This document shows positions 31,423 through 44,400 of a stretch of DNA of 64,000 nt, one piece after another (position 1 is the stretch's first letter; the number at the start of each line of letters is the position of its first letter). The translations under genes were made by a program, and so were the position numbers. The notes below the pieces were generated by a model. It saw only the letters and a list, made by a program, of their open reading frames with translations. It made no database searches and was not told the DNA's origin. The DNA is from a bacterium (GTDB taxonomy: Bacteria; Oederibacteriota; JAAXVQ01; JAUVAV01): positions 1-64,000 of the forward strand of contig JAIORK010000004.1 in NCBI GenBank assembly GCA_021108215.1. The letters are read 5' to 3'.

Positions 31423-33078
31423 TCAGACACCCGCCTGGTTGATGTCTTTCTCCATGGCACGCAAAAAACCGTCCTTGGCCAACCCCATGGAAACAATCTC
31501 ATCAGCTCGCTGTTGCGAATCCGCATTGGAATAAATCCGCAGTTGCGGAGCATTGCCGGAAGGCCGAATATGCGCAACATCATGATTGGAAAAAACAATA
31601 CGGATACCGTCAACCATATTCATCCGGATCACTTCGCCAAATCCCCGGTCAGATGTAAAATAGTTGCTTTCAACAATTTTCTTGATAATTCTTTCATCTT
31701 TTGATTTCTCCGTAAGTTCCCAAAAAGCATCCAGGTCCTGCTGCGAAACAGCCTCCGCATAACTTTCGCTGCGCTCAATATGCCCGTCATAATACAACAG
31801 GCTTTGCTTACTCTCATCATAATTAATCTGCATGATTGAATCATCCGATTTAAAACCGGATATCAAACGCCGGCTGGTCGCGACAGGAAAATCATCAATC
31901 AAACCGGCCTGAGTAAAACGCTGCGGCAACCCACCAAAAAGTTTGCTCATACTCCCTTCGTTGATGCCTGCAAGCAATGCGCATAAAGTAGGAAACACCG
32001 CATCGCGGGTGGGCAATGCTTTGAGCGTCTTACCTCCCACAAAAACATCGGTGGCCAACATGAACCCGCCGTTCACTTCCCAACCCACCACCGGTGTTTT
32101 CCCTTCATCCATGCCCTTTTGCATGGCTGCAATCACATAAGGAGATCCAATCCGGGTCTGTACCCGCTCAATATCGGTCTCTTCCAAAAAAACATCAATG
32201 GCGTCATTGGCACTGATGGGTACCGCAGCAAAACGAGCCCCGATATACCTCGCCACCACAGCTCCCAAAACATCCCCGCGATGAAAAACTCCGGTTTCAT
32301 CAACAACAAAAGGCCGGTCACTGTCGCCATCCGTAGACACAATGGCAAATGGCTGGTATTTTTCCGCCAGTGCTTTAAAACCGGCCTTTGTCGCTTCCGT
32401 AATATTTTCCGTATCCTTCGGAACAAAGGTATCTGTTCGGCCTTCGCGAATCACTTCAGCGCCCAAGTACTCCAAGATATCGCAAAGCATGTCCCGGCCC
32501 ACTGCGGAATGCTGGTCAACCACAATCCGCTTGCCCTGCAAAATATCGACCGGCCATCCTTCCGTATAACGATCACGGTATTTCTTCTCTGCGTCACGAT
32601 TCACTTCCGGCAGCTTGCGTTCAATACCCTCTAAAAAATTTCCATCACGGTCGAATAAAGCACTTAGGTCCATCACGCGAACCTTGGCCACTTTATCCAA
32701 AATACCCGGTTCATCCGCTTTAAGGATCTCACCGCTGGGTTTGTTAAATTTGATGCCGTTGCGATCATCCGGAATATGGCTTCCGGTAATCATAATACTG
32801 GCCTGGTTTTTCTCCATAGCAAAAATCATCACAGCCGGCGAAGGCAATTTTCCGCAATTTTCCGGGATGCAGCCGCTGTCCGTGACAGCTTTTCCCACCG
32901 CCTGCATAATGCGGTCCGTCGAAAAACGCAGATCCCCGGCTAGCGAAACCTTGCCGGCGAGATCAATCTGTTTACTCTGAATAAGATAATGCAGATAGCC
33001 AAGGGTATTGATATAGCATTCCTGGTCCGTCATCTCCGTTACCAGACCTCTAAGACCGCTTGTACCAAACATCAACAT
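31423..33078 (-). CDS. Phosphoglucomutase/phosphomannomutase-family hexose-phosphate mutase (551 aa)
   Basis: This enzyme interconverts hexose 1-phosphate and 6-phosphate in the cytosol. All four family loops are present. The start is FGTSGLRG (residues 4-11). The active-site phosphoserine loop is ITGSHIPDDRNG (Ser100; the usual TASHNP is altered). The metal loop is DGDSDR (250-255). The sugar loop is GWEVNGG (332-338, replacing GEESGG), and the phosphate loop is RPSGNAPQLR from 505. At 551 residues it is a little longer than bacterial PMM/PGM (about 450-550). ATG at 33078 has GGAGG 9 bases upstream; an alternative ATG two codons in would also fit. It stands between giants B and A on the same strand. 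Substrate specificity cannot be read from the loops. A GH130-like domain at the end of the upstream giant would make mannose 1-phosphate, which suggests a mannose role. Confidence 0.93.
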   Translation of the reverse strand: MLMFGTSGLRGLVTEMTDQECYINTLGYLHYLIQSKQIDLAGKVSLAGDLRFSTDRIMQAVGKAVTDSGCIPENCGKLPSPAVMIFAMEKNQASIMITGSHIPDDRNGIKFNKPSGEILKADEPGILDKVAKVRVMDLSALFDRDGNFLEGIERKLPEVNRDAEKKYRDRYTEGWPVDILQGKRIVVDQHSAVGRDMLCDILEYLGAEVIREGRTDTFVPKDTENITEATKAGFKALAEKYQPFAIVSTDGDSDRPFVVDETGVFHRGDVLGAVVARYIGARFAAVPISANDAIDVFLEETDIERVQTRIGSPYVIAAMQKGMDEGKTPVVGWEVNGGFMLATDVFVGGKTLKALPTRDAVFPTLCALLAGINEGSMSKLFGGLPQRFTQAGLIDDFPVATSRRLISGFKSDDSIMQINYDESKQSLLYYDGHIERSESYAEAVSQQDLDAFWELTEKSKDERIIKKIVESNYFTSDRGFGEVIRMNMVDGIRIVFSNHDVAHIRPSGNAPQLRIYSNADSQQRADEIVSMGLAKDGFLRAMEKDINQAGV

Positions 33079-33398
33079 GCGCAGGTTCCTCCACTTGCAA
33101 TCATCACACTGTATCCTGGATTATTGAATATCATTTTTAAATGGCAAATTTAACCGGGAAAGGTATCATCTCACAGATTATTGATTTTTCAACTAGAAAA
33201 GCACCACTGTCAAATGCCGAAAAGACAGACGTCGTGATGCCGATTTGATTCATCCGCAAGCGACAAGCAAACATAACGATTGCATGTGTTGCTTGCCAAA
33301 AAGTGGCCGGTTTATCTATTGAATCGCGCGGATGAATCAAATCGGCATCACGTCTGTCTTTCGTATATAAGGTTAAACCTGTGGCGCGGCGATTGACT
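33079..33398. other. Spacer between giant gene B and the hexomutase gene
   Basis: The spacer is 320 bases. It contains the palindromic element at 33221-33361 and, nearer the mutase, a weak possible promoter on the minus strand (TTGCCA, 17 bases, ATAATC), which I do not regard as secure. No gene is seen. Confidence 0.7.
33221..33361. repeat. Palindromic element downstream of giant gene B
   Basis: Inverted repeat arms lie at 33221-33257 and 33328-33361, identical over about 34 bases apart from a 3-base insertion in the left arm. The loop is about 70 bases and contains a smaller hairpin. The arms share the core GTGATGCCG.TTTGA.TCAT with the element at 62661-62792. It starts 38 bases after the giant gene stop, and may act as a terminator or be a small mobile palindrome. 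Confidence 0.8.
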
Positions 33399-35410
33399 TT
33401 ACGCAGCCACTGAAGTGCTGCGGAATAGTTTGCGCCGACGTTGTTCCAGTATATTTTCATCAATTTGAACCGGCAACTGATTTAATATATCATAGTAAGC
33501 CCCAAAAGCACCCTTGCCGCCAATCTGGAGCAACACGCCCGGTACCATGATCGCAACACCCGCGAGCGACCTGTCTACCGGCTGTGCCCAAACACCCAGT
33601 GCCACCCCGCGCGAAAGCGCGCGCATTTTCCGGGCCATTCCGCTAAAGACAACCAGGGTACGCTCAAACCCTGCCGGTTGTGTCTGCGTGATATCCAATG
33701 CCGCTTCGGCCTTCATAACACGCAACATGGTTTTAATAAAATTACGCTCCAAACGACGGCTGGTCGGGTCAAGGGTATAGCGCAAGTAGGCCTGCACCAC
33801 CGGGCTGTTCACCTCCCGCAGCAATTGTCCTAAACGCGAATCAGCCGGTCCGGCTTGCGTGACAACATGTTTTAAATAACCCATAGGATCACTGCGCATC
33901 GCCATGGTATGAACACGACGCGAAGGAATAAGCCGTATAAGTCCCATCATGACAATATCCCGTCGTACGGGAGCCGGCATCACCTGTTCCACTTCGCCGT
34001 CATACGAATTTGCCCGTATCTGCCGGGGCAATTGTGCGGACATCAATTTGCGCGCCACCACATTTTCGCCCACCGGAGCTGAAATCTCAAAAACCCGCGG
34101 GTCAGCCATGGGAATACCCATGATCTCTACAGTATCCACTTCACCGCTGACCATCCCATGCACTTGAATATCCAGGTCCTCACCCAGAGCCAGCAGGCTT
34201 GCTTGCGACCTTAGGGCCTGACGCTCCAATTCAGCATTTAATTGCACACCCGTGGTTTCATCCAGCATACCGGTTTTTCCAGCTTCAACATCAGACACTG
34301 CGGTCAATGCCTTCTCAACCATACTGAGACGCGCAACCAAACCGGCAACACCGGGCTGCCCGCGCAGCCGGCTCAAGGCGAGACGTACTGCAACCAATTG
34401 TGAAGCATCGGTTTTCGGCATCGACATGAGATGTACCCGCCGGCCTTCTACCCTGGCTGCGCTCTCAATACCACGTTGCGCGGCATTCTCTTCCATAACC
34501 ATTGGCGCACCAATAAAGTTATCCGCGACACCGTTGGTATTCAATCTCTGTACCGCCGCATCCAGATTTTGACTTTCTTGGACCAATTGACTCAAGATGG
34601 CGGCACGGCTGCCTTCCGGAATGCCCTTCATCTGCGAGACCACCCGTACCATCGTTGCCAAGGTCGGCGCCGCACCGCGCGCCAGCTCTTGCTCGAGTAC
34701 TTTTTGGACAGAATCCATACTGGTATCTTTGCCCAACAAAATTTCCGCCTCTGCCAAATAGCGCCCGACAAGCTTGGCCACTTCCGCTGTGGTCACACCG
34801 ATATTTTCACGCGCACGTTGATACCATTGCGCAGCAGTCTCTTGTCCGCGCAGGCTCGTCACCCGGTTGGTTTCTGTTTCTTCTGTCAGATCTTCCAACG
34901 CACTTTCAACACCCAAATCCTGTGCCAGCCCATCCCAACGACTCCGGGCATAATATTTTTCTGATTGATAACCCACAATGGCACCAAAAAGAAACACCTG
35001 GGCACGATAACGAAGCCGTGCCATTGCGGTGCGCAAGGTCCCATCATCAACCGGTATGACCTGCGACATCGTGCGCAGCAACTGGTCGGGAACGAAAATC
35101 GTAGCCCATTGACCATGCTCCGCCGCAGTCCCTTCCTCTGAATAACTTCCCAACAGACTGTTGCTTAAGAAGCGTTTGAAGAACCCGCCTTTTTGCGAAA
35201 GCGCCTGCAAGTGAATTTGTTTAATATTGTGTTGCTTCGCCATGACGGCATCGGGAATCACCAAGCTCCGCTTAATTGCATTAATGCGCGGGTCAGCTTG
35301 ATCAATCACAACCGGCTCAGCACCGCGCATACCGGCAAAAACGCCCACCACTGTTTGGACAATTACAAACCCGGCCAAAACAATCCCGGACAAAGCCCGC
35401 AGCGGTGCAC
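33399..35410 (-). other. Domain in giant B: conserved C-terminal region ending LFRSTSVAA
   Basis: Residues about 8800-9466 contain one TM (near 8805-8827) and then mostly helices. From residue about 9110 it aligns with the end of the upstream giant gene: RGQPGV, QVHGMVSGEVDTVEIMGI against NIHGVKTGHVETTQLEGI, LIPSRRVHTMAMRSDPMGYL, SPVVQAYLRY, IPGVLLQIGGKGA-GAYYDILN, and a near-identical last dozen residues. This is a shared tail of these giant proteins. A sorting or assembly role is possible but not shown. Confidence 0.85.
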
Positions 35411-38400
35411 GCGCATTCAGATTCCCACTGGTACCGGGATCATTGACAAACAGCAAACTGCGGATACCATACTGCATGATACGTCTTGGCAGACTGCGGA
35501 TCCCCCGCAAGGGTTGGTTCAAAGGTTCGGGCAATATATTTTTCAGATGCTGCATATGCTTCCGGATTTCACTCTCAGCTGTCCGGCCGCCGGTTATCTT
35601 GGCCGCAGCCTCTGCTGCGGGTGCGCCTGGTTCAAGCCGATTCCCCTGGTCATCATACCGGCGTACATGGGTTAATAAACCCTGATAGTCCAGCCGCATG
35701 ACACCGACTTTTTCATCGGCAGCACCATAACTTAACAACAATTCATTTCCTTGCCGGATCATACCGGTGACAAAAATCACCGGCGCTTGAAACCGTCCCG
35801 GTTGCTCCCAGTCTGCCCGGGCGGTAATCAACCGGTCCGAGCAACGATGCTTCACAATTGGGAATCCATCCGCCTGCTCCTCTAAAATCATAAACGACTG
35901 GGTGTAGCCGGTTTGATCATCTTTTTTACCATGATAATTCAAAAGCCACTCGGTCGGCGAGATACGGATGGGCGGCGCACTTGCGCCAATGCGGTCACCT
36001 TCCCAATCGAACAAGGGTGATGCCAGGATACGCTGCTGGTTACTCTTCCACAGGTCCGTTACTTTTCCGGCAGCCCGCATAAAAATAGACGGTTTAATCG
36101 CACCCGCTGTATCCGGATAGGCGGCCGCATCCTGAGGACGGTGAAGACTCACAAACATCGCTTCCCCATTTACTTGCATTTTTTCCGGGAACAGCATCAC
36201 ATCGCGGTTCTCACCCAATTCAGGATCTGTGAGATGGGTCATGTATTGGAATGCTTTGGCATAATCACCCTGCGTCAATGCATCCAAATTCACTTTATAC
36301 AAAACATTGCTGGTTACATTTTCCGCAGCAGCCCGGCCAAACGAATTTTCACCTGTCCGGACCCAATCCGGGGCCGCCTGCAGCGGATCGTCTTTTTCCC
36401 AATAAGCTCCCGGCGGGAACATACGTGTGGCAACTACCATATAGGTTTCACCCTCTATTTGAAAAAAGCGCGGATCTTCAATCCCGCCATTGGCATAATC
36501 AACTACATTTTCACCCAGATGATTTTCTGTATAAATCCGACCCGCCTCGTACTGAAGCGCAGGTTCCAGCGCGGGTTTTGAAAAATCAGCCTGCCAGGTT
36601 TTCCCCTGATCATCACTAAATGCATAGCCCAGGAATATGGGATACGGTAACGGCTTGCCAAGAATCCGCTTTTGGGCATAGGGTCCGGTGGCCCGGAAAA
36701 GCATGTGAATCCTGCCGGTCTTCGGGTCCTGAATAATTGCCGGATTAAGCACCATGGTATCAGCCCAATCCGAACCTGCTTTGGGTCCAAATAGAAGCTT
36801 TCTTTCCAAAATAAAAGGATAAGCCTCTTTTTCCGTTTGTTCCAAATTCAGTTGTAAAACCTTCACTGTTTTTGCTCTATACGATTTTTCCGCCACCACG
36901 ACAAAACCCAGCTTAGTGTAAAAATCTTCCGCTTCAGGGGTTTCCAGCGTTATACGCCGGGGGCCCTGGGGCAGACGTAAATACCCGCGTGAGCGAAATT
37001 CAGAAATCACTTCAGACATCAGTGCACTACCCAGTTTTTGTTTTTGGTATTCGGTCGCCACAGCCAGGGTACTCACGTACAGGCTGTCTTGGCCGGTCTC
37101 AGAATCTTGCTTGCCGGACTGCTCAAATGCCATCAGGATGGCTATCGGCCGGCCCTGGGCATCAAGAATTGCACGGCTGTGCTCAAACTTGGCCAACTGA
37201 GACCTTCCAAAAATACCTCCCTCTCCCACCAAAAGGGATTCACGCCGTCCAACCACACCGGTGCTACGCAGCAATTCAGTTATTTCGTCAATGTAGAGCC
37301 ACATGAAATCACTGTCCGCCCGAACGATTTCCAGGGTCTCCCCTGAATCAAGCGTGATCATTTTTCTTTCGGAAATACTGGATATGTTTTCCTCATCTTG
37401 GGCGCGTTTCGCACTTAACCGATTACGGATTTGTGTTGCCCAGCGGGATTCCCACAGTCTTTTCACACCCGGCAACAAGGCCAGCATACCCACAAAGTGG
37501 GTTCGAAAGGTTTCATGAAAACGGATTTGTGCAGCAGCCTGCGGATCAGCTTGCGTCAGAATATTCATGGCCGCTTCATTGACCCGGCCGTCCGACCAAG
37601 CCAGAGCCCGGTTCCAGGCCTGCATGTTTATAGTGTAACGGACAGACATATTTTGGCCCTCTTGCCAGGCTGCGTATGCCTCAGCATCCTGTCGCAATGC
37701 CGAAAAGGGGCGGTCCCCCGCCTTGGCCTGCGAGGTATAAAAATGCTCCCACAAAGCTTCGGCCATGGCCTGCCGGGCAGACCGGGCCAGACGATAGTAA
37801 TGCACCGCGCCCACGGTCAGATAAGCGCCGCCAAACAAGGACATCAGGGGCAGCATAATTCCCCATAGCCCCCCCGGCGCCAGACCCGCCGCGGCAACAC
37901 TCAGGGCCAGCAATCCCAGACCGGCCAGACCCGCGAAAAAGGAAGCTGTCCTGGCACCAATCGCGCGGAAGGGATGGGTATGCTGGGTGTCAATCACCCG
38001 CGTATTGCCGGTATCCGTGATCATGCTAACCTGGCCGCTGTGGGTCCCGACAGTATAATCAAAAACATACGTCGTGTTCCCGGCACCATCCTGTGTTCTG
38101 GTCACAGGTACTGTGCCGACATCCCCGTTTTCATCATACAACCGTGCCTTCCATCCATCATCATTGTATAATTCTGCACTGAACATGATGCTGCCATTCA
38201 AGGCGTCAATAAAGCGAATGGTATAATACGTTTTATCCGTATACGTCTGATCAACAACAATACCGTCCTCGCTGACGGTAAAGACGTGATACGGACCGCC
38301 TTGATTTTCCCGCAAATAGACATCCCCGGAAGCTGTAATCCCAATCATCGTATCGGCGAAGTTATACAGCAATTGATCCACACCGGATACTTCGCCATGA

Positions 38401-41400
38401 TAGAACCGGGTGCCGTTGGTATGATAATAGTCGATGATATACTGGTTGCCGCCCTGCCAGTAAACCTTCAGCAGGCCGATATCAAACAGGGTTGCCTGCA
38501 CATCAGGATATTTTACCGGATAGGCCGCGCTCACCACCAAACCGCTTCCCGGCACATCAAGAAAACTTACTTGCAGACGGGTATCCGCTTGCCACACCAA
38601 CGTGGCCGGCACCGTCTGATAGACAACACCGGTCGCGAGATTATAAAACTCCATTTCTTCGGTCTCCAGATTCAAGCGCGCGGCATGCGTAATACTGCCT
38701 GACGTCAGATCTGAAAAATGCATCAAATAATAATTGCGGCCTTCTACTTGTATATGCTCCGCAGTGCGGCCCCCTTCGTATAAGGTAAAAGAATGACTGC
38801 CCACCGCCCCGGTTTGATCTGTATAAACTTCCGTCATGCGCAGAAGCCCCTCGTCCGTCAGTTCAATTTTTACTCCGTTTTGTTCAAACAACACCTGGTT
38901 CGTGCCGCTGACCACGCCATGATATTGATTGATGCCTTGGTCGTCAAAATAATCAATAATAAAATCACCACTGGTATGTTTATAAACCGCCAAACGCCCT
39001 AAATCCAGCAATGTGGCCTGTACATTGGCATATTTCACCGGGTAGGCTGCGGTGACAATTTCATTATCTCCCCGGGTATTCTGAAACGTCGCCTGCAAAC
39101 TGGAATTCGCCTGGAACACCACCTGGGCCGGTGTGGATTCCGCCGGCGTACCGGTTTGAGGGTCAAAATATTCCATTACCCAATCGCCGGCCTGTTTTTG
39201 CAAGGCAGCGGCATAGGCCACGCCGCCATTGGCAGCATCAACAAAATGAACAAGATAAAAATTCCGGCCTTCCACCCGCACATGCTCTTTGACGACATTG
39301 GAAACATCAATAATATACGTATGATCACCCTGCGCACCTGCATCGGTTTGATACGGTTCTTTCACCCACAACTCGCCATTGGCGCGCAAAATAATGAGCA
39401 CACCCGACTGGTTGAAAAGTACCTGATCCGAATTCCCGGGCGTGACTTCCCCGTGGTAAAGGCGGGTGCCGGCATCATCGTAATAATCAATTACAAACTG
39501 GCCTGTCTCCGAGCGGAAAACGCGCAACCGGCCAATATTGAACAAATTACTTTGAATCCCCTCATAAGCAACCGGGAAATTCACCGTGACACTACTGCCA
39601 TCGCCGCGGGCATCCTCAAACGTGGCACTCAAGCTCGTATCTTCGTGCTGCACGACTTGTGCAGATACGCGCCAGACGCCTCCGGTATTCGGATCCAACA
39701 AGGCTATACCGGTTACCGGATCAATAAATTCCATAACCCATTGCCCGTCCACTTTCAGCAACGTGGCAGCATAGACAACTTGCCCGGTGTTTTGTTCCAC
39801 AAAATGTGCGATATAATAATTGTTCCCTTGCACGTGAATATGTTCCGCCACCACACGACTAAAATCCACTACATAGCTATGCAAGCCTGACTGACCTTGG
39901 GCGCTGGTATATGCTTCGGTAACTTGTATGGCGCCTGCGGCAGTTAATATGATGGTGGCATCACTGCCGGTGAATACCACTTGTTCCTGACCGGAAGGGG
40001 CCATGGTGTCATGAAAAATACGGCTGCCGGCTTGATCAAAATAATCCACCACATACTCACCGGATTCGGTCTGATACACGCGCAACCGGCCGATATTAAA
40101 CAAACTGCTGTGAATCGCTGCATAGAACGGGGCAAACTCAATGGAGACCGGCGTGTTATTTTCTTTTTCATTTTGAAAGGTCAGGGTCATGCCCGTATCA
40201 GCACGCCAAACAGCCTGTACCGGTATACGCCAAGCATCACCACTCGTGGGATGGCGCAACGCTTCTCCGGTGACAGGATCAAAGTATTCCAGAATCCAAG
40301 CCCCGTCTTGTTCCAACAGGGCTCCGGAATAATTCACGTCGCTGATTCCCGGTGTCATAAAATTAACGATGTAATGATTATTGCCGCCCACATGAATGTG
40401 TTCCGCAATCTGCGGTGCATCCCATACCGTATAGGAACGCATTCCCACCACTTGTCCGGATTGATCCGCATAAGGTTCTTCCAAAAAAACCGCACCGGAA
40501 GACAATACCGTAAGAGTGATATTGCCCTTGTGATACAATACCTGGTCTTCATCATTCGGCATGGCTTCAAAGTAATGACTCTTGCCCTGGTCATCAATCA
40601 GACTGATTGCAATGATGCCGTTATCTTGATGATTCACTCTGAAACGGTCACTCCTGAACGTATAGACCGTCATTTCAACCTCAGTAAAAATCGGCTCACA
40701 ACCGGCAATAATCAAAACAGTCGCAACCGGGAACACCAGGGCCAACGGACCCAACGCGCGCGGCAATCTCACCCGATGCCCGCTTAAAAGCCCGGTTGCC
40801 AGGATACGTCCCAGTTTTTCAATCCCCGGGAGCAGTGCCAAAAGACCCAAAAATTCAGTCCTAAACATTTCATGCCATTTAACTTGTTGGGCTTGTTCCG
40901 GATTTCGCTGCCGTAAAACAGCCATGGCAGCTTCATTCATCCTGCCGTCCGACCAGGCAATGGCTTCGCGGCGGGCTTGTTTTTTCAGGGAATTTACACT
41001 TTCAGACGACAAGGTATTGCGCCAGGCAGCATAGGCGTCCGCATCCCGGCGCAGGTCTTTAAATGTACGGTCATCAGGACCGGCGCGCGATTCGTAATGA
41101 TGGCGTAACAGACTCTCCAGCACAGCCTGCTCCACAGCCCGCCCAATTTGAAAATAGCGTACCGCGCCCCAGGCAAGATAAGCAGAAGACAACACTGCCG
41201 TGAAAGATGCCACGATCAATCCAATACCCGGTTCCACACTCCCCAAACCAAGCCAGGCGCCCAACCCGATCAACACAACACTTGCCACACCGGACACAAC
41301 GGAAGAAACATAACCGGTACGCGCCCGGAAAGGATGCCGCTTCTTTGTCGTATCCGGTTGAACGGTTTGTTCACCCAAAGTTTTTTGTTTTTCAGTATAC

Positions 41401-44400
41401 TCTTGAATACCTTGATTAATTTTAGTACGCAGCGTCGGCAAATATGCCCGTGCCTCGGCCAGTACTGCCGCCGCCTCAGCCGGAACCGCACCGTTATTTT
41501 TGGCACGGATATACTGCTCTGTCTGATCAATAACCTTTGCCGGATCAGCACGCACACCGGAAAAACGGGCGGCCAGTTCCATGATCCCAAAAAAACTGGA
41601 GAACCCTTTTTCCAAAGACGGCTCCATCTCCGTACCTTCATTCCAATCATCCCAGGTCATGAGCTTGGCCCATTCCAAATCACCCTGCCGCTGGACGGCA
41701 TAATCAATTGTCTTGGACAAAATGGCACCCGGCTTGGTCCGGCTCCCGCCCCATGTTTTCAACTTGCGCGTCACACCGCGGCCCCAATCGCCCCCGCCCA
41801 GTTCGGCGTCATCAAATTCGCTGTAAATCGAAGCCACCCCGATTAAATGCTCTGTTTTTTTCCGGACCTTATAGAACCAGGAGCGCGCTGTCTCTTCCCA
41901 CTTATCCGGCTGGAGCTGCCACAGTGCGCTTTTCGGGCTGCGCAAAAATGTCCCCATATTGATCCATTCATGCAGACCGCTCGCTATTTTATAATATCCG
42001 GGATGCACGGTGGTATCACCGATCAGGAGAAAAACATACCCTTCCGCTTCCAGTTCCGCAATAACCTGTTCATAATCCCAGGGATAGAACCCGGTGGACA
42101 TCATCCCGAACAAATAAATCACTGGAATTTTATTTACGCGCTGATACGCCGGACTCATGGCGTAATTCTCCAAAATATACTTCAACTGAGATTTGAAAAT
42201 TTTTGTATCCGGGTTGCCCTGCGCATCTTTGGCCAAACGGGTTTCATACATCAATGCCAGAGAAAAATCACCTGCCTCTTCAGCCAATTGGAACAACTGC
42301 GGAAGATGCTTTTCATAAGGTCTTTTTCCAGCATAATAATCAATACTGAATCCATTGATCCCCATTGCTTTGGATACCTGAATCAGCCAGCGGATGTACT
42401 CCGGATCTGAAGAACTGAAATTCCCGATCAGGGGATGATGCACCGAGGCAATATCCTTCGGATCGATATTGGCCTGATGGTCAAAAGCAAACCATCCCCA
42501 TTCATCTAATTCGGCTGTGCTTTTATAATCCGCTTCGTTTGAATACCACCAGACAGCATGCGGAATAATTTTGGGTCCCGCTTGGCGGGCAAAATAACCG
42601 GCCCGGGACTTAATCGCCAGGGCTTCTTCCACCGACTGAATTCCGGCAACTGTGAGCGAGGCATGCGGTGCCGGATAAACCTGCGCAACCTGTTGCTCCT
42701 CCACTTCTTCCTTATCCACCACCAACAGACGGGTATTGCGCGCATCAAAATTAACAAAAGTCTCCTGATCGGTAATCCGTTTGGGATAAGAACTGATGCC
42801 TGCCTCAAACCGTAACTGTCTTGAACCGGTTATGCCGAGATCACTCAGCCGGAAAACCAGTTTTCCCTGATATTTGGTATCCGGCTGGAGTTTGATATAG
42901 CCATCCGGAAAATCTTCGTTATAGACAATAAAAAACCATTCATGACTCGCGGCCACCACATCGAGTTGCACCAGGACATCTTGTTGATCAAAATCAATGG
43001 TAATCGGTTCATTGTTAAAAAATATCACGGAGCCATAGGTTGCTTCATAACTATAATTAGGATAAATGGTAAAAGCTGATCCGCGCATGCGCATCGACGC
43101 ACCCACCGGATAGTACACACTCAACAGCGGCATCTCCCGCTTGATCACCGCAGGATCAATTTTTTCGCCGCGCTGTAATCGCTGGGAATAACTCGCCGGA
43201 ATGTCCAAAGCCGCCGGTTGACTGATGTCCGTCTCAGGTGATCTACTCTCGCGAATCCAGGTATTTATTTTTTGATACGTGAAAAAACCCACAACCCCTG
43301 CAACTGCAACCACCAAAGAGACTCCCGTCAGCAAACGCCGTGTCCGCCCCGGCCGTGCCGGCATTGATTGGCGCACTGTTTTCATCCTGCCGCTAAGTGT
43401 CGGCACAAAAGGCAATAACCCCAGCACACCATAAAAATCATTGGAAAATGTTTCGTGATAACGGATCAGCGCGGCGGCAGCAGGTGCGTCTTTTTCCAAA
43501 TAACGCATGGCGGTATCCTGGATCATGCCGTCAGACCAGGCAATGGCTGAACGACGGGCCTGCTCTAGAACCGGCTGCTTGATTTCCTCAGACTGCGTTT
43601 TCCACCACCGGTTGTACCGGCGGGGTGATTTGATAAATTCATCAAATGGCAAAGCACCTTCTTTGGCTGTCGCCGTGTATAGTTTGCCGAAAAGATTTTT
43701 ACGCATTGCATTTTCTACAGCAGTTGCCACGCGATAATACCGTATGGCACCCCAGGTAAAATATGCCGAGGTGATAAAACCGGTTCCCAGCGTCACCAGG
43801 GTTGCCAGCGTGGGTTCCGCCAAACCATTCCCCCAGGAATATCCCAACCCCAATGCCGCAATACTCAACCCCATAGAAAGCAGACTGGCTCCCAGACCTG
43901 TGCTGGCCCGAAAAGGATGACGGGTCAATTTTTTTGCAGATGAAGTAACCTGCGTCTCACCGGCCTGGGATTTCTCAACCACCCGGATACGACTTGCCTG
44001 CATACCAAACTCAGCCATAACGTCCGTTTCCGCTCCCATTGAGGTGCCATTTAAAACGCCGCATTCCAAGCGGAGACTCTGCCTTCCAATTAATCCCAAA
44101 TCATTTAGCCGAAGGATAATCTTACCTACCTGATTGGTTGACGGCAGCACAGTCACGCTGCCGCCCGGCAGAAATTCGTTGTGTATGATAAATTGCCATT
44201 GCCGGGAAACCGCTTTAACATCTATCTCAATCATCACTTCCTGGTTATCAAAATCCACATTAATACTATGATTGCCATTGAGCATAATTGAACCGGCAAT
44301 ATTGTCGTCCGCCCGGATGATAAAATTATTCCCCCGCATACGCAGGCTTGCGCCCTGGGATTTATAAGCGCCGAAAAGCGACAATTCCTGCGTTATCCGG

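Noticed and set aside
33137-33463. A 108-codon minus-strand frame overlapping the end of giant gene B
   Set aside because: It runs through the palindrome and overlaps the conserved C-terminus of giant B in another frame, with no motif of its own.
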